Shown here piece by piece: positions 1 through 7,546 of a DNA stretch of 7,735 nucleotides. Position 1 is the first letter of the stretch. Every line of letters begins with the position of its first letter. A program made the position numbers and the translations under genes. Below the pieces are notes generated by a model, which did not search any database, was not told where the DNA came from, and saw only the letters and a program-made list of their open reading frames with translations. Source of the stretch: JBFLVQ01 sp040758525 (lineage in GTDB: Bacteria > Acidobacteriota > Blastocatellia > Chloracidobacteriales > JADJPF01); NCBI GenBank assembly GCA_040758525.1, contig JBFLVQ010000466.1:1-7735 (forward strand). Direction: 5' to 3'.

Positions 1-1
1 T

Positions 2-187
2 ATCAAGTGGGTTCGAGGAACAAACTTCTGTGATATCAGTATCGAGTCGAATGGTCAAACTGCCATAGTAATGGCGGCAATAGATAATCTCTTAAAAGGC
101 GGCGCAGCTCAGGCTTTACAGTGTTTCAACATAATACAGGGATTTGAAGAAGCAGCCGGTTTAAAGAGTTTTGGTCTGAATCCTTGA
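2..187 (+). CDS. argC: N-acetyl-gamma-glutamyl-phosphate reductase (or N-succinyl equivalent), C-terminal fragment
   Basis: This is the last 61 codons of a gene that begins upstream of the window; the frame is open from base 2 to a TGA at 185-187. The protein shows the typical ArgC ending: a WVRGTNFCDI strand near its start, then AAIDNLLKGGAAQALQCFN, then a final helix ending in GLNP. ArgC is a cytosolic NADPH-dependent enzyme that reduces the acylglutamyl phosphate made by ArgB to the semialdehyde used by ArgD. The NADP-binding domain and catalytic Cys lie outside the window. The identification rests on this C-terminal pattern and on the argD, argF' and argB genes that follow directly. The acyl group could be succinyl rather than acetyl, judging from the downstream carbamoyltransferase. 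The related LysY-type reductase is less likely in this context. Confidence 0.88.
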   Translation: MKWVRGTNFCDISIESNGQTAIVMAAIDNLLKGGAAQALQCFNIIQGFEEAAGLKSFGLNP

Positions 188-190
188 TAT

Positions 191-197
191 GGGAAGG
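191..197 (+). promoter_or_regulatory. Shine-Dalgarno site deciding the argD start
   Basis: GGGAAGG lies 4 nt before the ATG at 202. It favours that ATG over an in-frame TTG at 184, which would overlap the argC stop (TTGA) and has no purine-rich site at a suitable distance. Confidence 0.7.
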
Positions 198-201
198 CAA
201 A

Positions 202-1329
202 ATGGCATTAGTAAAAACATACAAGATGCTGTCGATAACAATTACCCATGGTGAAGGCTCATATGTGTGGGATACGGCAGGCAAGAGATACTTGGATATG
301 TATGCTGGGCATGCAGTAGTCTCTACTGGGCATGCGCATCCTCAAGTTGTAGCAGCGATAACAGAACAGGCAAAGAGATTGGTCTTCTACTCTAATGTAG
401 TAGATCTAGAGGTACGTCGGGCGGCAACAGAAAAGTTGTTATCATATGCACCCAAGGGTATTACTAGTGTACTCTTTGCCAACTCGGGTGCAGAAGCAAT
501 TGAAAATGCTTTGAAGATGGCCGTACTACAGACCGGACGCAAACAACTCATTGCATTTGAGGGAGGGTTTCATGGTCGTACACTACTCTCAACCAATGTC
601 ACAGGTACATCAAAGTATCGTCAATATGCGCCTTATCAACTTTCCGATATTATCATCTGTGCATTTGCTGATATCGCCAGTATACGTGCGCGGATCAATT
701 CAAACACAGCCGCGGTGATCTTAGAGGGTGTTCAATCTATGGCTGGTTGTAGAATTGCGCCATCAGAGTTCTATCAAGAATTACGAGAGTTAACCAGCCA
801 ATATGGAGCATACCTTATCTATGATGAGGTTCAGACTGGTATAGGGCGTACCGGCACAATGTTCTTTGCTGGTCGATTTGGTGTAGTACCAGACATCATC
901 TGTTTAGCAAAAGGGATAGCATCTGGTATTCCGCTCTCAGCCATACTGGTCTCCCAAGCGGTAGCAGATAAGGTACAGTATGGCGAATATGGCGCCACCT
1001 TTGGTGCTGGACCTATTGCAATGGCAGCAATGTTGGCAACCCTGGAAGTGATCGAGCGTGAACAGTTGCTTGCAAGGGTTGAGTCTGTGGGTGCTTTTCT
1101 ACGTACAGCGCTGCAAAAATTGCCCGCTATAGAGGAGGTTCGGGGGCTAGGTTTTCTGTTAGGTGTAAAGACAGCTCAACCTGCCTCAGAGTTGCAAAGA
1201 AAACTTCTTGAATGTGGTGTGATTGTTGGCACCTCCGATGACAGTACTGTTATTCGGCTGCTTCCTCCGCTAGTTCTGCAAAAACATGAAGCAGAGGAGT
1301 TCATCAACATATTGAGGGAGTGTTTGTAA
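202..1329 (+). CDS. argD: Acylornithine aminotransferase (class III, PLP-dependent)
   Basis: A 375-residue cytosolic aminotransferase, slightly shorter than most ArgD proteins. It transfers an amino group from glutamate to the N-acylglutamate semialdehyde made by ArgC, giving N-acylornithine. Visible class III features, in order, are GHAVVSTGHAHP (37-48), the phosphate-binding NSGAEA (94-99), GGFHGRT (121-127, PLP-stacking region), EGVQSMAG (175-182), YDEVQTGIGRTG (207-218, Asp208 for the PLP nitrogen) and LAKGIASGIP (235-244), where Lys237 is the Schiff-base lysine. ATFGAGP (265-271) replaces the more common TFGGNP. GHAV..GH.HP and EGVQSMAG resemble the ArgD proteins of Acidobacteria and Bacteroidetes as I remember them. 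The ATG at 202 is chosen for its Shine-Dalgarno site; a TTG start at 184 would add six residues. The gene follows argC by 14 nt and its stop overlaps the next start by 1 nt (TAATG). Whether the substrate is the acetyl or succinyl form cannot be read from this protein alone. Confidence 0.9.
   Translation: MALVKTYKMLSITITHGEGSYVWDTAGKRYLDMYAGHAVVSTGHAHPQVVAAITEQAKRLVFYSNVVDLEVRRAATEKLLSYAPKGITSVLFANSGAEAIENALKMAVLQTGRKQLIAFEGGFHGRTLLSTNVTGTSKYRQYAPYQLSDIIICAFADIASIRARINSNTAAVILEGVQSMAGCRIAPSEFYQELRELTSQYGAYLIYDEVQTGIGRTGTMFFAGRFGVVPDIICLAKGIASGIPLSAILVSQAVADKVQYGEYGATFGAGPIAMAAMLATLEVIEREQLLARVESVGAFLRTALQKLPAIEEVRGLGFLLGVKTAQPASELQRKLLECGVIVGTSDDSTVIRLLPPLVLQKHEAEEFINILRECL
1314..1320 (+). promoter_or_regulatory. 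Shine-Dalgarno site deciding the argF' start
   Basis: GAGGGAG, inside the last codons of argD, sits 8 nt before the ATG at 1329. It supports that ATG over an in-frame GTG at 1320, which lies at the end of the site itself. Confidence 0.7.
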
Positions 1330-2270
1330 TGAGACATTTTATCAACACTGGCGAGCATTCTAGAGAGAGATTAGAGAGTATCATAAAGAGTGCGATAGAG
1401 AATAAGAATCGACGCTCAGATGCATTAACAGGCAGATCGATAGCATTACTCTTCTTTAACAGCTCGCTACGTACACGGGCCAGTTTTGAAGTAGCAATTG
1501 CTCATTTAGGTGGACATTCAACAACGCTTGAGGTTGGTTCAGGAGTATGGAAGTTAGAGTTTCGCGAAGGCGCTGTGATGAATGCCGACAAGGCAGAACA
1601 TGTAAAAGATGCTGCGCGAGTACTCTCGCGCTACTTCGATGCTATCTGTATACGCAGTTTTCCGGAAATAAAAAATTTTGATGAAGATATGACCGATCCT
1701 GTAATCGAGGCATTCCGTACCTATGCCACTGTTCCTATCATCAACTTAGAGTCGTGTTTGTATCATCCTTGTCAAGCTATGGCTGATATGATGACGATAA
1801 AAGAACGATTTGGTAAGACAGATGGAGTAAAGGTTGCGCTTGCCTGGGCATATCATATTAAAGCATTACCAACTGCAGTTCCTAATTCATTCGCGATTGC
1901 AGCAAAACAGTTTGGCTGTGACTTAACAATAGTTGCTCCAGCAGATTTTCCATTACCTAATAAAGTGATGGATCAACTAGGCAATGTAAAGGTAGTGCAT
2001 GATCCAAAGGTTCTTAAAGAGCAACAAGTAGTATATGCAAAATCCTGGGGCTCACTATTGGATTATGGTAAGCCGCCTAGTGAGAAGTATCAGAACTGGA
2101 TGGTTGATCTGGAAAAGATCGGCAAGGCAACATTTATGCACTGTATGCCATTACGGCGTAATGTAGAGATTGCTGATGATCTACTAGAGTCGCAACAGAA
2201 TGCCATTTACGATATTGCCGAAAATCGTTTGCACGTACAAAAAGCAATTTTAATGGAGATGCTGGCATGA
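1329..2270 (+). CDS. argF': N-acylornithine carbamoyltransferase (AOTCase/SOTCase family, probably N-succinylornithine)
   Basis: A 313-residue member of the aspartate/ornithine carbamoyltransferase superfamily. It transfers the carbamoyl group to an N-acylornithine, giving N-acylcitrulline. The carbamoyl-phosphate loop is SSLRTR (45-50), with HPCQ at 146-149. The C-terminal motif is HCMPLRRN (271-278), as in N-acetyl- and N-succinylornithine enzymes, not the HCLP(A)xR of ordinary ornithine transcarbamylase. Trp74 in GVWKLEF, WAYH (173-176), YAKSW (236-240) and AENRLHVQKA (298-307) also fit this family. FFNSSLRTR, WKLE and LP.AVPNSF match the Bacteroides fragilis succinyl enzyme; AENRLHVQKA matches the Xanthomonas acetyl enzyme. 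The specificity residue (Glu92 in Xanthomonas, Pro90 in B. fragilis) aligns with Ala89 in DKAEH, which predicts use of N-succinylornithine. The gene overlaps argD by 1 nt and argB by 4 nt, so translational coupling is likely. Family membership is firm; the acyl group is inferred. Confidence 0.9.
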   Translation: MRHFINTGEHSRERLESIIKSAIENKNRRSDALTGRSIALLFFNSSLRTRASFEVAIAHLGGHSTTLEVGSGVWKLEFREGAVMNADKAEHVKDAARVLSRYFDAICIRSFPEIKNFDEDMTDPVIEAFRTYATVPIINLESCLYHPCQAMADMMTIKERFGKTDGVKVALAWAYHIKALPTAVPNSFAIAAKQFGCDLTIVAPADFPLPNKVMDQLGNVKVVHDPKVLKEQQVVYAKSWGSLLDYGKPPSEKYQNWMVDLEKIGKATFMHCMPLRRNVEIADDLLESQQNAIYDIAENRLHVQKAILMEMLA

Positions 2271-3139
2271 AAGATGTGAATATGCTGCGAGAAGCTCTGC
2301 CCTATATTAAGAAGTTCAAAGGACAGACTTTTGTAATCAAGTTTGGCGGTGAGGTTGCTGATAACTCAGACACACTTACCTCATTTTGTGAAGAGATCGC
2401 TCTATGTGCACAAGTGGGAATTAAAGTTGTTACCGTACATGGAGGAGGAAAACAGGCAACCGAACTTAGTGAAAAACTAGGCATCGAACCAAAGATTATC
2501 AATGGTCGGCGTATCACAGATGAAAAGACACTGGATGTAGTGAAGATGGTCTTTGCTGGTAAGATCAATATAGAGATCTTGGGTGCATTAAGACGCGCTG
2601 GTGTTCAACCTGTAGGGCTTAGTGGTGTAGATGGCAATATTCTTTATGCTAAGCGGCGACTTCCACAGACAGTTGTGGATGCTAAAACTGGTCAACAGCA
2701 GACTATAGACTATGGATTTGTTGGTGATATTTTAGATGTTAATCCCAAGCTTATTACTACATTAATTGAGAACAATTTTGTCCCTGTGATTGCCTCACTG
2801 GCGGCTGATAGCAATGGAGATGTCTATAATGTTAATGCTGACACAGTGGCATCATCTATTGCTGCTGAATTGAAAGTAGAGAAATGGATTGTTGCTACTG
2901 ATGTGGATGGTGTGCTGGATCTACAAGAACAACTTATCAGCCGTCTTACTAGTGTTCAGGCAAAAACACTAATCAGTGATAAGGTGATTACCGGTGGCAT
3001 GATTCCTAAAGTAGAGGCTGCCCTTGCTGCAATTGAAGCAGGAGTGCAGTCGGTTCATATCATAAATGGTATGAAGCGAGGATCGTTGCTCGCAGAGGTC
3101 TTCACCGAAGGTGGGGCCGGTACAATGCTTCATACATAA
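2267..3139 (+). CDS. argB: N-acetylglutamate kinase (or N-succinylglutamate kinase)
   Basis: A 290-residue amino-acid kinase. It phosphorylates the gamma-carboxyl of N-acylglutamate, the step before ArgC. Visible motifs are IKFGGE (24-29, Lys25 contacting the phosphates), HGGGK (58-62), GRRITDEKT (80-88), DYGFVGD (148-154), NVNADT (188-193, Asp192), ATDVDG (210-215) and GGMIPK (243-248, Lys248). The N-terminus includes EALPYIKKFKG (9-19), the end of the helix that links dimers into hexamers in arginine-inhibited kinases, and the C-terminus has EGGAGTM. Feedback inhibition by arginine is therefore possible, although the N-terminal helix is shorter than in Pseudomonas. HGGGK, where many ArgB have HGGGP, together with GRRITD and the DYGFVGD motif, recalls Bacteroidetes-type ArgB. 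The start is an ATGA overlap with argF', and GGAG at 2255-2258 lies 8 nt upstream. The acyl group used is not resolved by sequence. Confidence 0.92.
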   Translation: MKDVNMLREALPYIKKFKGQTFVIKFGGEVADNSDTLTSFCEEIALCAQVGIKVVTVHGGGKQATELSEKLGIEPKIINGRRITDEKTLDVVKMVFAGKINIEILGALRRAGVQPVGLSGVDGNILYAKRRLPQTVVDAKTGQQQTIDYGFVGDILDVNPKLITTLIENNFVPVIASLAADSNGDVYNVNADTVASSIAAELKVEKWIVATDVDGVLDLQEQLISRLTSVQAKTLISDKVITGGMIPKVEAALAAIEAGVQSVHIINGMKRGSLLAEVFTEGGAGTMLHT

Positions 3140-3155
3140 ATTATATCTAGAGCAC

Positions 3156-3163
3156 AGAGGAAG
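3156..3163 (+). promoter_or_regulatory. Shine-Dalgarno site for the TTG start of carA
   Basis: AGAGGAAG lies 6 nt before TTG at 3170. No ATG or GTG occurs before the conserved LLVLEDG segment of CarA, so TTG is the credible start. The 30-nt argB-carA gap shows no hairpin or promoter that I can support. Confidence 0.7.
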
Positions 3164-3169
3164 AGTACA

Positions 3170-4288
3170 TTGAGACAGCAGACAGCATTACTTGTACTTG
3201 AAGATGGAGCGATCTTTAAGGGTTACAGTTTTGGAGCTAGCGGTGAGACCTGTGGTGAGGTTGTCTTTAATACTTCGTTTACTGGTTATCAAGAGATTCT
3301 TACCGACCCCTCTTATGCGGGACAGATCATTGTAATGACCTATCCTGAGATTGGTAACTATGGAGTCAATTATGAGGATAGCGAATCTGCTAGACCATTC
3401 GCAGCCGGTTTTGTTGTACGTGAATACTCCGAAGTGGTAAGTAATTGGCGGGCCAAGTGTTCGCTAGGCGATTTTTTAGCAGAACATAATATCGTTGGTA
3501 TTGCCGGGATCGATACACGCAGACTAGTAAGGCATCTACGTGAGCGTGGTGCCATGCGTGGTATTATCTCAACTGATGAGAGCGATATAAAAACACTCTT
3601 GCGGCGGGTAGAGATTTCACCAAGTATGCTTGGGCGGGCTCTAGCTAGAGAAGTAAGCTGTAGACATTCCTACCAATGGAGTGAAGATAACCGTGCGGCA
3701 GTAATGGTTAGGCCTCACATTATCGCTTATGATTTTGGAATCAAATACAGTATCTTACGTTCATTAGCTAGGCGTGGATTTCGTGTCACAGTTGTACCAT
3801 ATAATACTTCTGCTGATGAAGTCAGCGATATGTCGCCAGATGGCATCTTTCTTTCCAATGGTCCAGGCGATCCAGAACCATTGATCTCGATAACAAGTAC
3901 CATTCATCAACTTGCTCAACGCTACCCTATTTTTGGTATCTGTTTAGGTCATCAATTGCTAGGACTTGCTTTTGGTAGTAAGACCTATAAGCTTAAGTTT
4001 GGCCATAGAGGTGGCAATCACCCTGTTAAAAACTTAATGACAGGGCGTGTTGAGATTACTGCACATAATCATGGATTTGCCGTTGATATTGATTCTATCC
4101 CTGATGAGATTGAGATCACACATATTAATTTAAACGATCAGACTGTTGAAGGTATGCGTCATAGACATCTACCAATCTTCTCTGTGCAATACCATCCAGA
4201 GGCATCTCCTGGACCACATGATGGTTCACACCTATTTGATCAGTTCTATTATTTAACCACCCAGTCCGTGATGGTTAAATCTGCATAA
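3170..4288 (+). CDS. carA: Carbamoyl-phosphate synthase small (glutaminase) subunit
   Basis: A 372-residue subunit of normal length. It hydrolyses glutamine and passes ammonia through a tunnel to CarB for carbamoyl-phosphate synthesis. The N-terminal CPSase domain opens with ALLVLEDGAIFKG (6-18) and contains FNTSFTGYQEILTDPSY (33-49) and GIDTRRLVRHLRERGAMRG (113-131). The class I glutamine amidotransferase domain follows: YDFGIK (187-192), LSNGPGDP (228-235), GICLGHQ (256-262) with nucleophile Cys258, FGHRGGNHPV (277-286), and QYHPEASPGP (340-349) with His342 and Glu344 completing the triad. All catalytic residues are present, so the enzyme should be active. It starts with TTG behind a good Shine-Dalgarno site. 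Placement directly after the acylornithine carbamoyltransferase and kinase genes suggests co-expression for arginine synthesis. The same product also feeds pyrimidine synthesis, and no second copy can be judged from here. Confidence 0.96.
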   Translation: MRQQTALLVLEDGAIFKGYSFGASGETCGEVVFNTSFTGYQEILTDPSYAGQIIVMTYPEIGNYGVNYEDSESARPFAAGFVVREYSEVVSNWRAKCSLGDFLAEHNIVGIAGIDTRRLVRHLRERGAMRGIISTDESDIKTLLRRVEISPSMLGRALAREVSCRHSYQWSEDNRAAVMVRPHIIAYDFGIKYSILRSLARRGFRVTVVPYNTSADEVSDMSPDGIFLSNGPGDPEPLISITSTIHQLAQRYPIFGICLGHQLLGLAFGSKTYKLKFGHRGGNHPVKNLMTGRVEITAHNHGFAVDIDSIPDEIEITHINLNDQTVEGMRHRHLPIFSVQYHPEASPGPHDGSHLFDQFYYLTTQSVMVKSA

Positions 4289-4298
4289 GGAAAGAGAG

Positions 4299-7200
4299 AT
4301 GCCTAAACGCACGGACATCAAGAAAATCCTTATTATTGGTTCAGGACCAATCACTATCGGTCAAGCCTGTGAATTTGATTATTCCGGTACACAAGCCTGC
4401 AAGGCGCTTAAACAAGAGGGATTCGAAGTTGTCTTAATAAACTCGAATCCGGCTACGATTATGACCGATCCAGAGTTGGCTGACCGAACCTATATAGAGC
4501 CACTCACTGTTGATAGTGTAACCGCTGTGATCGAACGAGAACGACCACAAGCATTATTGCCTACAGTAGGCGGTCAAACTGCTCTGAATTTGGCGGTTGC
4601 GTTAAGCGAATCAGGAGTACTAGATACTTACAAAGTAGAACTGATCGGCGCCAAACTCGCCGCCATAAAAGTGGCTGAAGATCGTAGACTCTTCAAGCAA
4701 GCAATGGATGAGATCGAACTAAAGATGCCACGCGCAGCTTTTGCTAACACACTTGAGCAGGCGATTATTGCCGTCGAAGAGATTGGTTACCCGGCGATCA
4801 TACGACCTTCATTTACACTAGGTGGTTCAGGTGGTGGCACAGCTTATAACAGTGAAGAGTTTATCGAAATAGTTACTACTGGTCTTAATCTTAGCCCTAT
4901 TCATGAAATATTGATTGAGGAATCTATCATAGGTTGGAAAGAGTATGAACTTGAAGTAATGCGTGATCTGGCAGATAACGTAGTTATAATCTGCTCGATT
5001 GAAAATTTTGATCCTATGGGTATACATACTGGTGATTCGATCACAGTTGCTCCTGCACAGACTCTCACTGACCGTGAATATCAGCAGATGCGTGATGCTG
5101 CCATCAAGGTAATACGTAAAGTAGGTGTTGAGACAGGTGGCTCAAATATACAATTTGCTGTAAATCCCTATAATGGTCAATTGCGCATTATCGAAATGAA
5201 TCCACGTGTATCACGCTCCTCGGCACTGGCTTCCAAAGCTACTGGTTTTCCTATTGCCAAGATAGCAGCCAAACTAGCCATTGGTTATACTCTTGATGAG
5301 ATATCAAATGATATTACTAAAAGAACACCTGCCAGTTTTGAACCTATGATCGATTATGTAGTAGTAAAGATTCCTAAATGGGCTTTTGAGAAATTTCCTG
5401 CTGCTAATCCTACGTTAGGCACACAGATGAAATCGGTAGGCGAGGTAATGGCTATTGGTGCTAGCTTCAAAGAGGCTCTGCTTAAAGGTATGCGTTCGCT
5501 AGAGACTGGCAAGAGCTTTGGTGGCAATAGCACAGTTACCGACGATGAGTTACGCTGCTATATCTCAACTCCTAACGCTTATCGACTTACCTATCTATGT
5601 GAGGCGTTTGCACGTGGCTGGACAGTTGATATGCTCTATCAATTGGCCAGTATTGATCGATGGTTCTTAGGACAACTACACCAGATTGCTGAGTTACAGA
5701 AGCAGATCAAGCAAGAGAAGTTAACCACGCTTTCGCCTAAGCTACTATTTGCTGCCAAACGCACAGGTCTTTCCGATCAACACTTAGCTAGTCTACTTAA
5801 CTGTTCAGAGATAGAGTTGCGCACACAGCGAGAGGAGATGGGTATTCTCCCAGTATATAAACGGGTTGACACTTGTGCTGCAGAGTTTGAATCACATACG
5901 CCATATCTATATTCTAGTTATGCAGAGGAGTGTGAGGCTGAGCCTACCAACCGCAACAAAATTATCATTTTAGGAAGTGGGCCAAATCGTATAGGACAGG
6001 GAATAGAGTTTGACTATTGTTGTTGCCATGCCAGTTTTGCACTTAAAGAAGCAGGCTATGAGACAATCATGGTCAATTGTAATCCTGAGACTGTCTCGAC
6101 CGATTATGATACTGCAGATCGACTCTATTTTGAGCCTATCACTTTTGAAGATGTAATGAATATTGTCGAGATAGAGAAGCCAATGGGTATGATTGTACAG
6201 TTTGGTGGGCAGACACCACTTAATCTTGCTCTTAAACTACTATGTGCTGGGGTGCCAATAATTGGTACTTCACCGGAGTCGATCGATCTAGCAGAGGATC
6301 GTAAAAGATTTGGTTGCTTGCTTAAGGAGCTTGATATTGCTCAGCCCAATAATGGTACAGCAATCTCTCTTGCAGAGGCGCGTCGTGTTGTTGCTGAGAT
6401 TGGCTACCCTATACTTATACGTCCAAGTTATGTGTTGGGTGGCCGCGCAATGGCAATTGTTTATGATGATATAGGATTGGAACGTTATATAAGTCAGGCA
6501 GTCGAGGTTTCATCGGATTGTCCTATTTTAATCGATAGCTTCTTAGAAGGCGCTGTGGAAGTAGATGTTGATGCGCTCTCTGATGGTGAGCATACAGTAA
6601 TTACAGGTATACAAGAACATATTGAAGAAGCAGGCATTCATTCGGGTGATAGTTCCTCTGTGCTGCCAACCTTTACCATTGCACAGGAACAGATAGAGAT
6701 AATGCGTAACTATACACGCAAATTGGCAGCCGCCCTGCGTATTGTAGGTCTGGTAAATATTCAATTTGCTGTTAAAGCAGGCCGTGTCTACGTATTGGAA
6801 GCGAACCCACGCGCATCACGTACCGTGCCATTTGTTAGTAAAGCGACAGGTGTGCCGATTGCGAAGATTGCTGCACTATTAATGGTTGGCCATAAGCTTG
6901 CTGAGTTTAATTTACCAGATGAACTATCGGTTAAGCAGTTTTGTATTAAGACGCCTGTCTTTCCATTTGTCAAATTTCCTGGTATCGATCCAATCTTAGG
7001 CCCTGAGATGCGCTCAACCGGTGAGGTAATGGGTATAGGTGATACCTTCAGTGTTGCTTATCTTAAAGCACAATATAGTGCAGGCAATCATCTGCCTTGT
7101 GAAGGTACAGTGCTGATTAGTGTTAGTGAGCGAGATCAAGAGGCTCTGGTTGGTATTGCACATCGACTTAATCAACTAGGATTTAAATTGATTATCACAG

Positions 7201-7493
7201 GCAGTCTCTACAGCAGGCTTGTACAAGTTGGTTTGCCCGTCGAACTTGCTAAGGTTAAAGAGATTCCTCACGAGATGGTCAAACAGATTAAGAGTAAGAA
7301 GATTACTCTTATTATTAATACACCCCGCAATTGTCTCTCTTGCTACGATGCCTGGACGATCCGGAACACAGCCACTCAATATAATATTCCCTGTATTACT
7401 ACCATTACTGGTGCACAGGCAATTGTCAGCGCAATAGAATCGTTACAACAAGTAGAGCTAAGCGTTTGTAGCTTACAAGAATACTATCGCTAA
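4299..7493 (+). CDS. carB: Carbamoyl-phosphate synthase large subunit
   Basis: A 1064-residue full-length large subunit (E. coli has 1073). It makes carbamoyl phosphate from bicarbonate, ammonia from CarA and two ATP. Half 1 begins IGSGPITIGQACEFDYSG (13-30), with an ATP-grasp domain at about 128-330 including IRPSFTLGGSGGG (168-180) and EMNPRVSRSSALASKATG (299-316). The oligomerisation domain spans about 400-550. Half 2 begins LGSGPNRIGQGIEFDYCCCH (558-577), with a second ATP-grasp domain at about 665-865 including IRPSYVLGGRAM (707-718) and EANPRASRTVPFVSKATG (834-851). The MGS-like allosteric domain runs from about 935 to the end. The catalytic halves are strongly conserved. Several allosteric positions differ from E. 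coli: Glu892 aligns with Thr885, Lys954 with Gln947, Tyr1040 with Cys1032, Asp1041 with Ile1033 and Thr1017 with Pro1009. AAGGA at 4287-4291 lies 7 nt before the ATG and overlaps the carA stop. It is the last gene of the operon. Confidence 0.97.
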   Translation: MPKRTDIKKILIIGSGPITIGQACEFDYSGTQACKALKQEGFEVVLINSNPATIMTDPELADRTYIEPLTVDSVTAVIERERPQALLPTVGGQTALNLAVALSESGVLDTYKVELIGAKLAAIKVAEDRRLFKQAMDEIELKMPRAAFANTLEQAIIAVEEIGYPAIIRPSFTLGGSGGGTAYNSEEFIEIVTTGLNLSPIHEILIEESIIGWKEYELEVMRDLADNVVIICSIENFDPMGIHTGDSITVAPAQTLTDREYQQMRDAAIKVIRKVGVETGGSNIQFAVNPYNGQLRIIEMNPRVSRSSALASKATGFPIAKIAAKLAIGYTLDEISNDITKRTPASFEPMIDYVVVKIPKWAFEKFPAANPTLGTQMKSVGEVMAIGASFKEALLKGMRSLETGKSFGGNSTVTDDELRCYISTPNAYRLTYLCEAFARGWTVDMLYQLASIDRWFLGQLHQIAELQKQIKQEKLTTLSPKLLFAAKRTGLSDQHLASLLNCSEIELRTQREEMGILPVYKRVDTCAAEFESHTPYLYSSYAEECEAEPTNRNKIIILGSGPNRIGQGIEFDYCCCHASFALKEAGYETIMVNCNPETVSTDYDTADRLYFEPITFEDVMNIVEIEKPMGMIVQFGGQTPLNLALKLLCAGVPIIGTSPESIDLAEDRKRFGCLLKELDIAQPNNGTAISLAEARRVVAEIGYPILIRPSYVLGGRAMAIVYDDIGLERYISQAVEVSSDCPILIDSFLEGAVEVDVDALSDGEHTVITGIQEHIEEAGIHSGDSSSVLPTFTIAQEQIEIMRNYTRKLAAALRIVGLVNIQFAVKAGRVYVLEANPRASRTVPFVSKATGVPIAKIAALLMVGHKLAEFNLPDELSVKQFCIKTPVFPFVKFPGIDPILGPEMRSTGEVMGIGDTFSVAYLKAQYSAGNHLPCEGTVLISVSERDQEALVGIAHRLNQLGFKLIITGSLYSRLVQVGLPVELAKVKEIPHEMVKQIKSKKITLIINTPRNCLSCYDAWTIRNTATQYNIPCITTITGAQAIVSAIESLQQVELSVCSLQEYYR

Positions 7494-7505
7494 TATCTCC
7501 TAGAT

Positions 7506-7545
7506 AAGATCAAGTGCATAATATTTGTGCAATCTTGGCATTTTT
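7506..7545 (+). terminator. Possible weak intrinsic terminator after carB
   Basis: TGCATA (7515-7520) can pair with TGTGCA (7526-7531) around the loop ATATT, with one G-T pair. AAGAT (7506-7510) can extend the stem with ATCTT (7532-7536) across a 4-nt bulge. A run of five T (7541-7545) begins 4 nt past the stem. The stem is A+T-rich and bulged and the T run is short, so this is a weak candidate. The location, just past the last operon gene and before a new promoter, fits. Confidence 0.3.
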
Positions 7546-7546
7546 C

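Noticed and set aside
184..201. TTG start for argD overlapping the argC stop as TTGA
   Set aside because: The overlap is attractive for coupling, but the ATG at 202 has the GGGAAGG site and the extra residues match nothing known in ArgD.
3140..3169. Possible attenuator or internal promoter between argB and carA
   Set aside because: The gap is only 30 nt, contains the carA ribosome site, and shows no stable hairpin or -35/-10 pair.
7219..7437. Plus-strand 72-codon frame inside carB
   Set aside because: It is a shifted frame of the CarB MGS-like domain; the CarB frame is continuous and conserved through the region.
4299..7493. Internal duplication within carB
   Set aside because: The two similar halves are the ancient duplication found in all CarB proteins, not a recent or unusual event.
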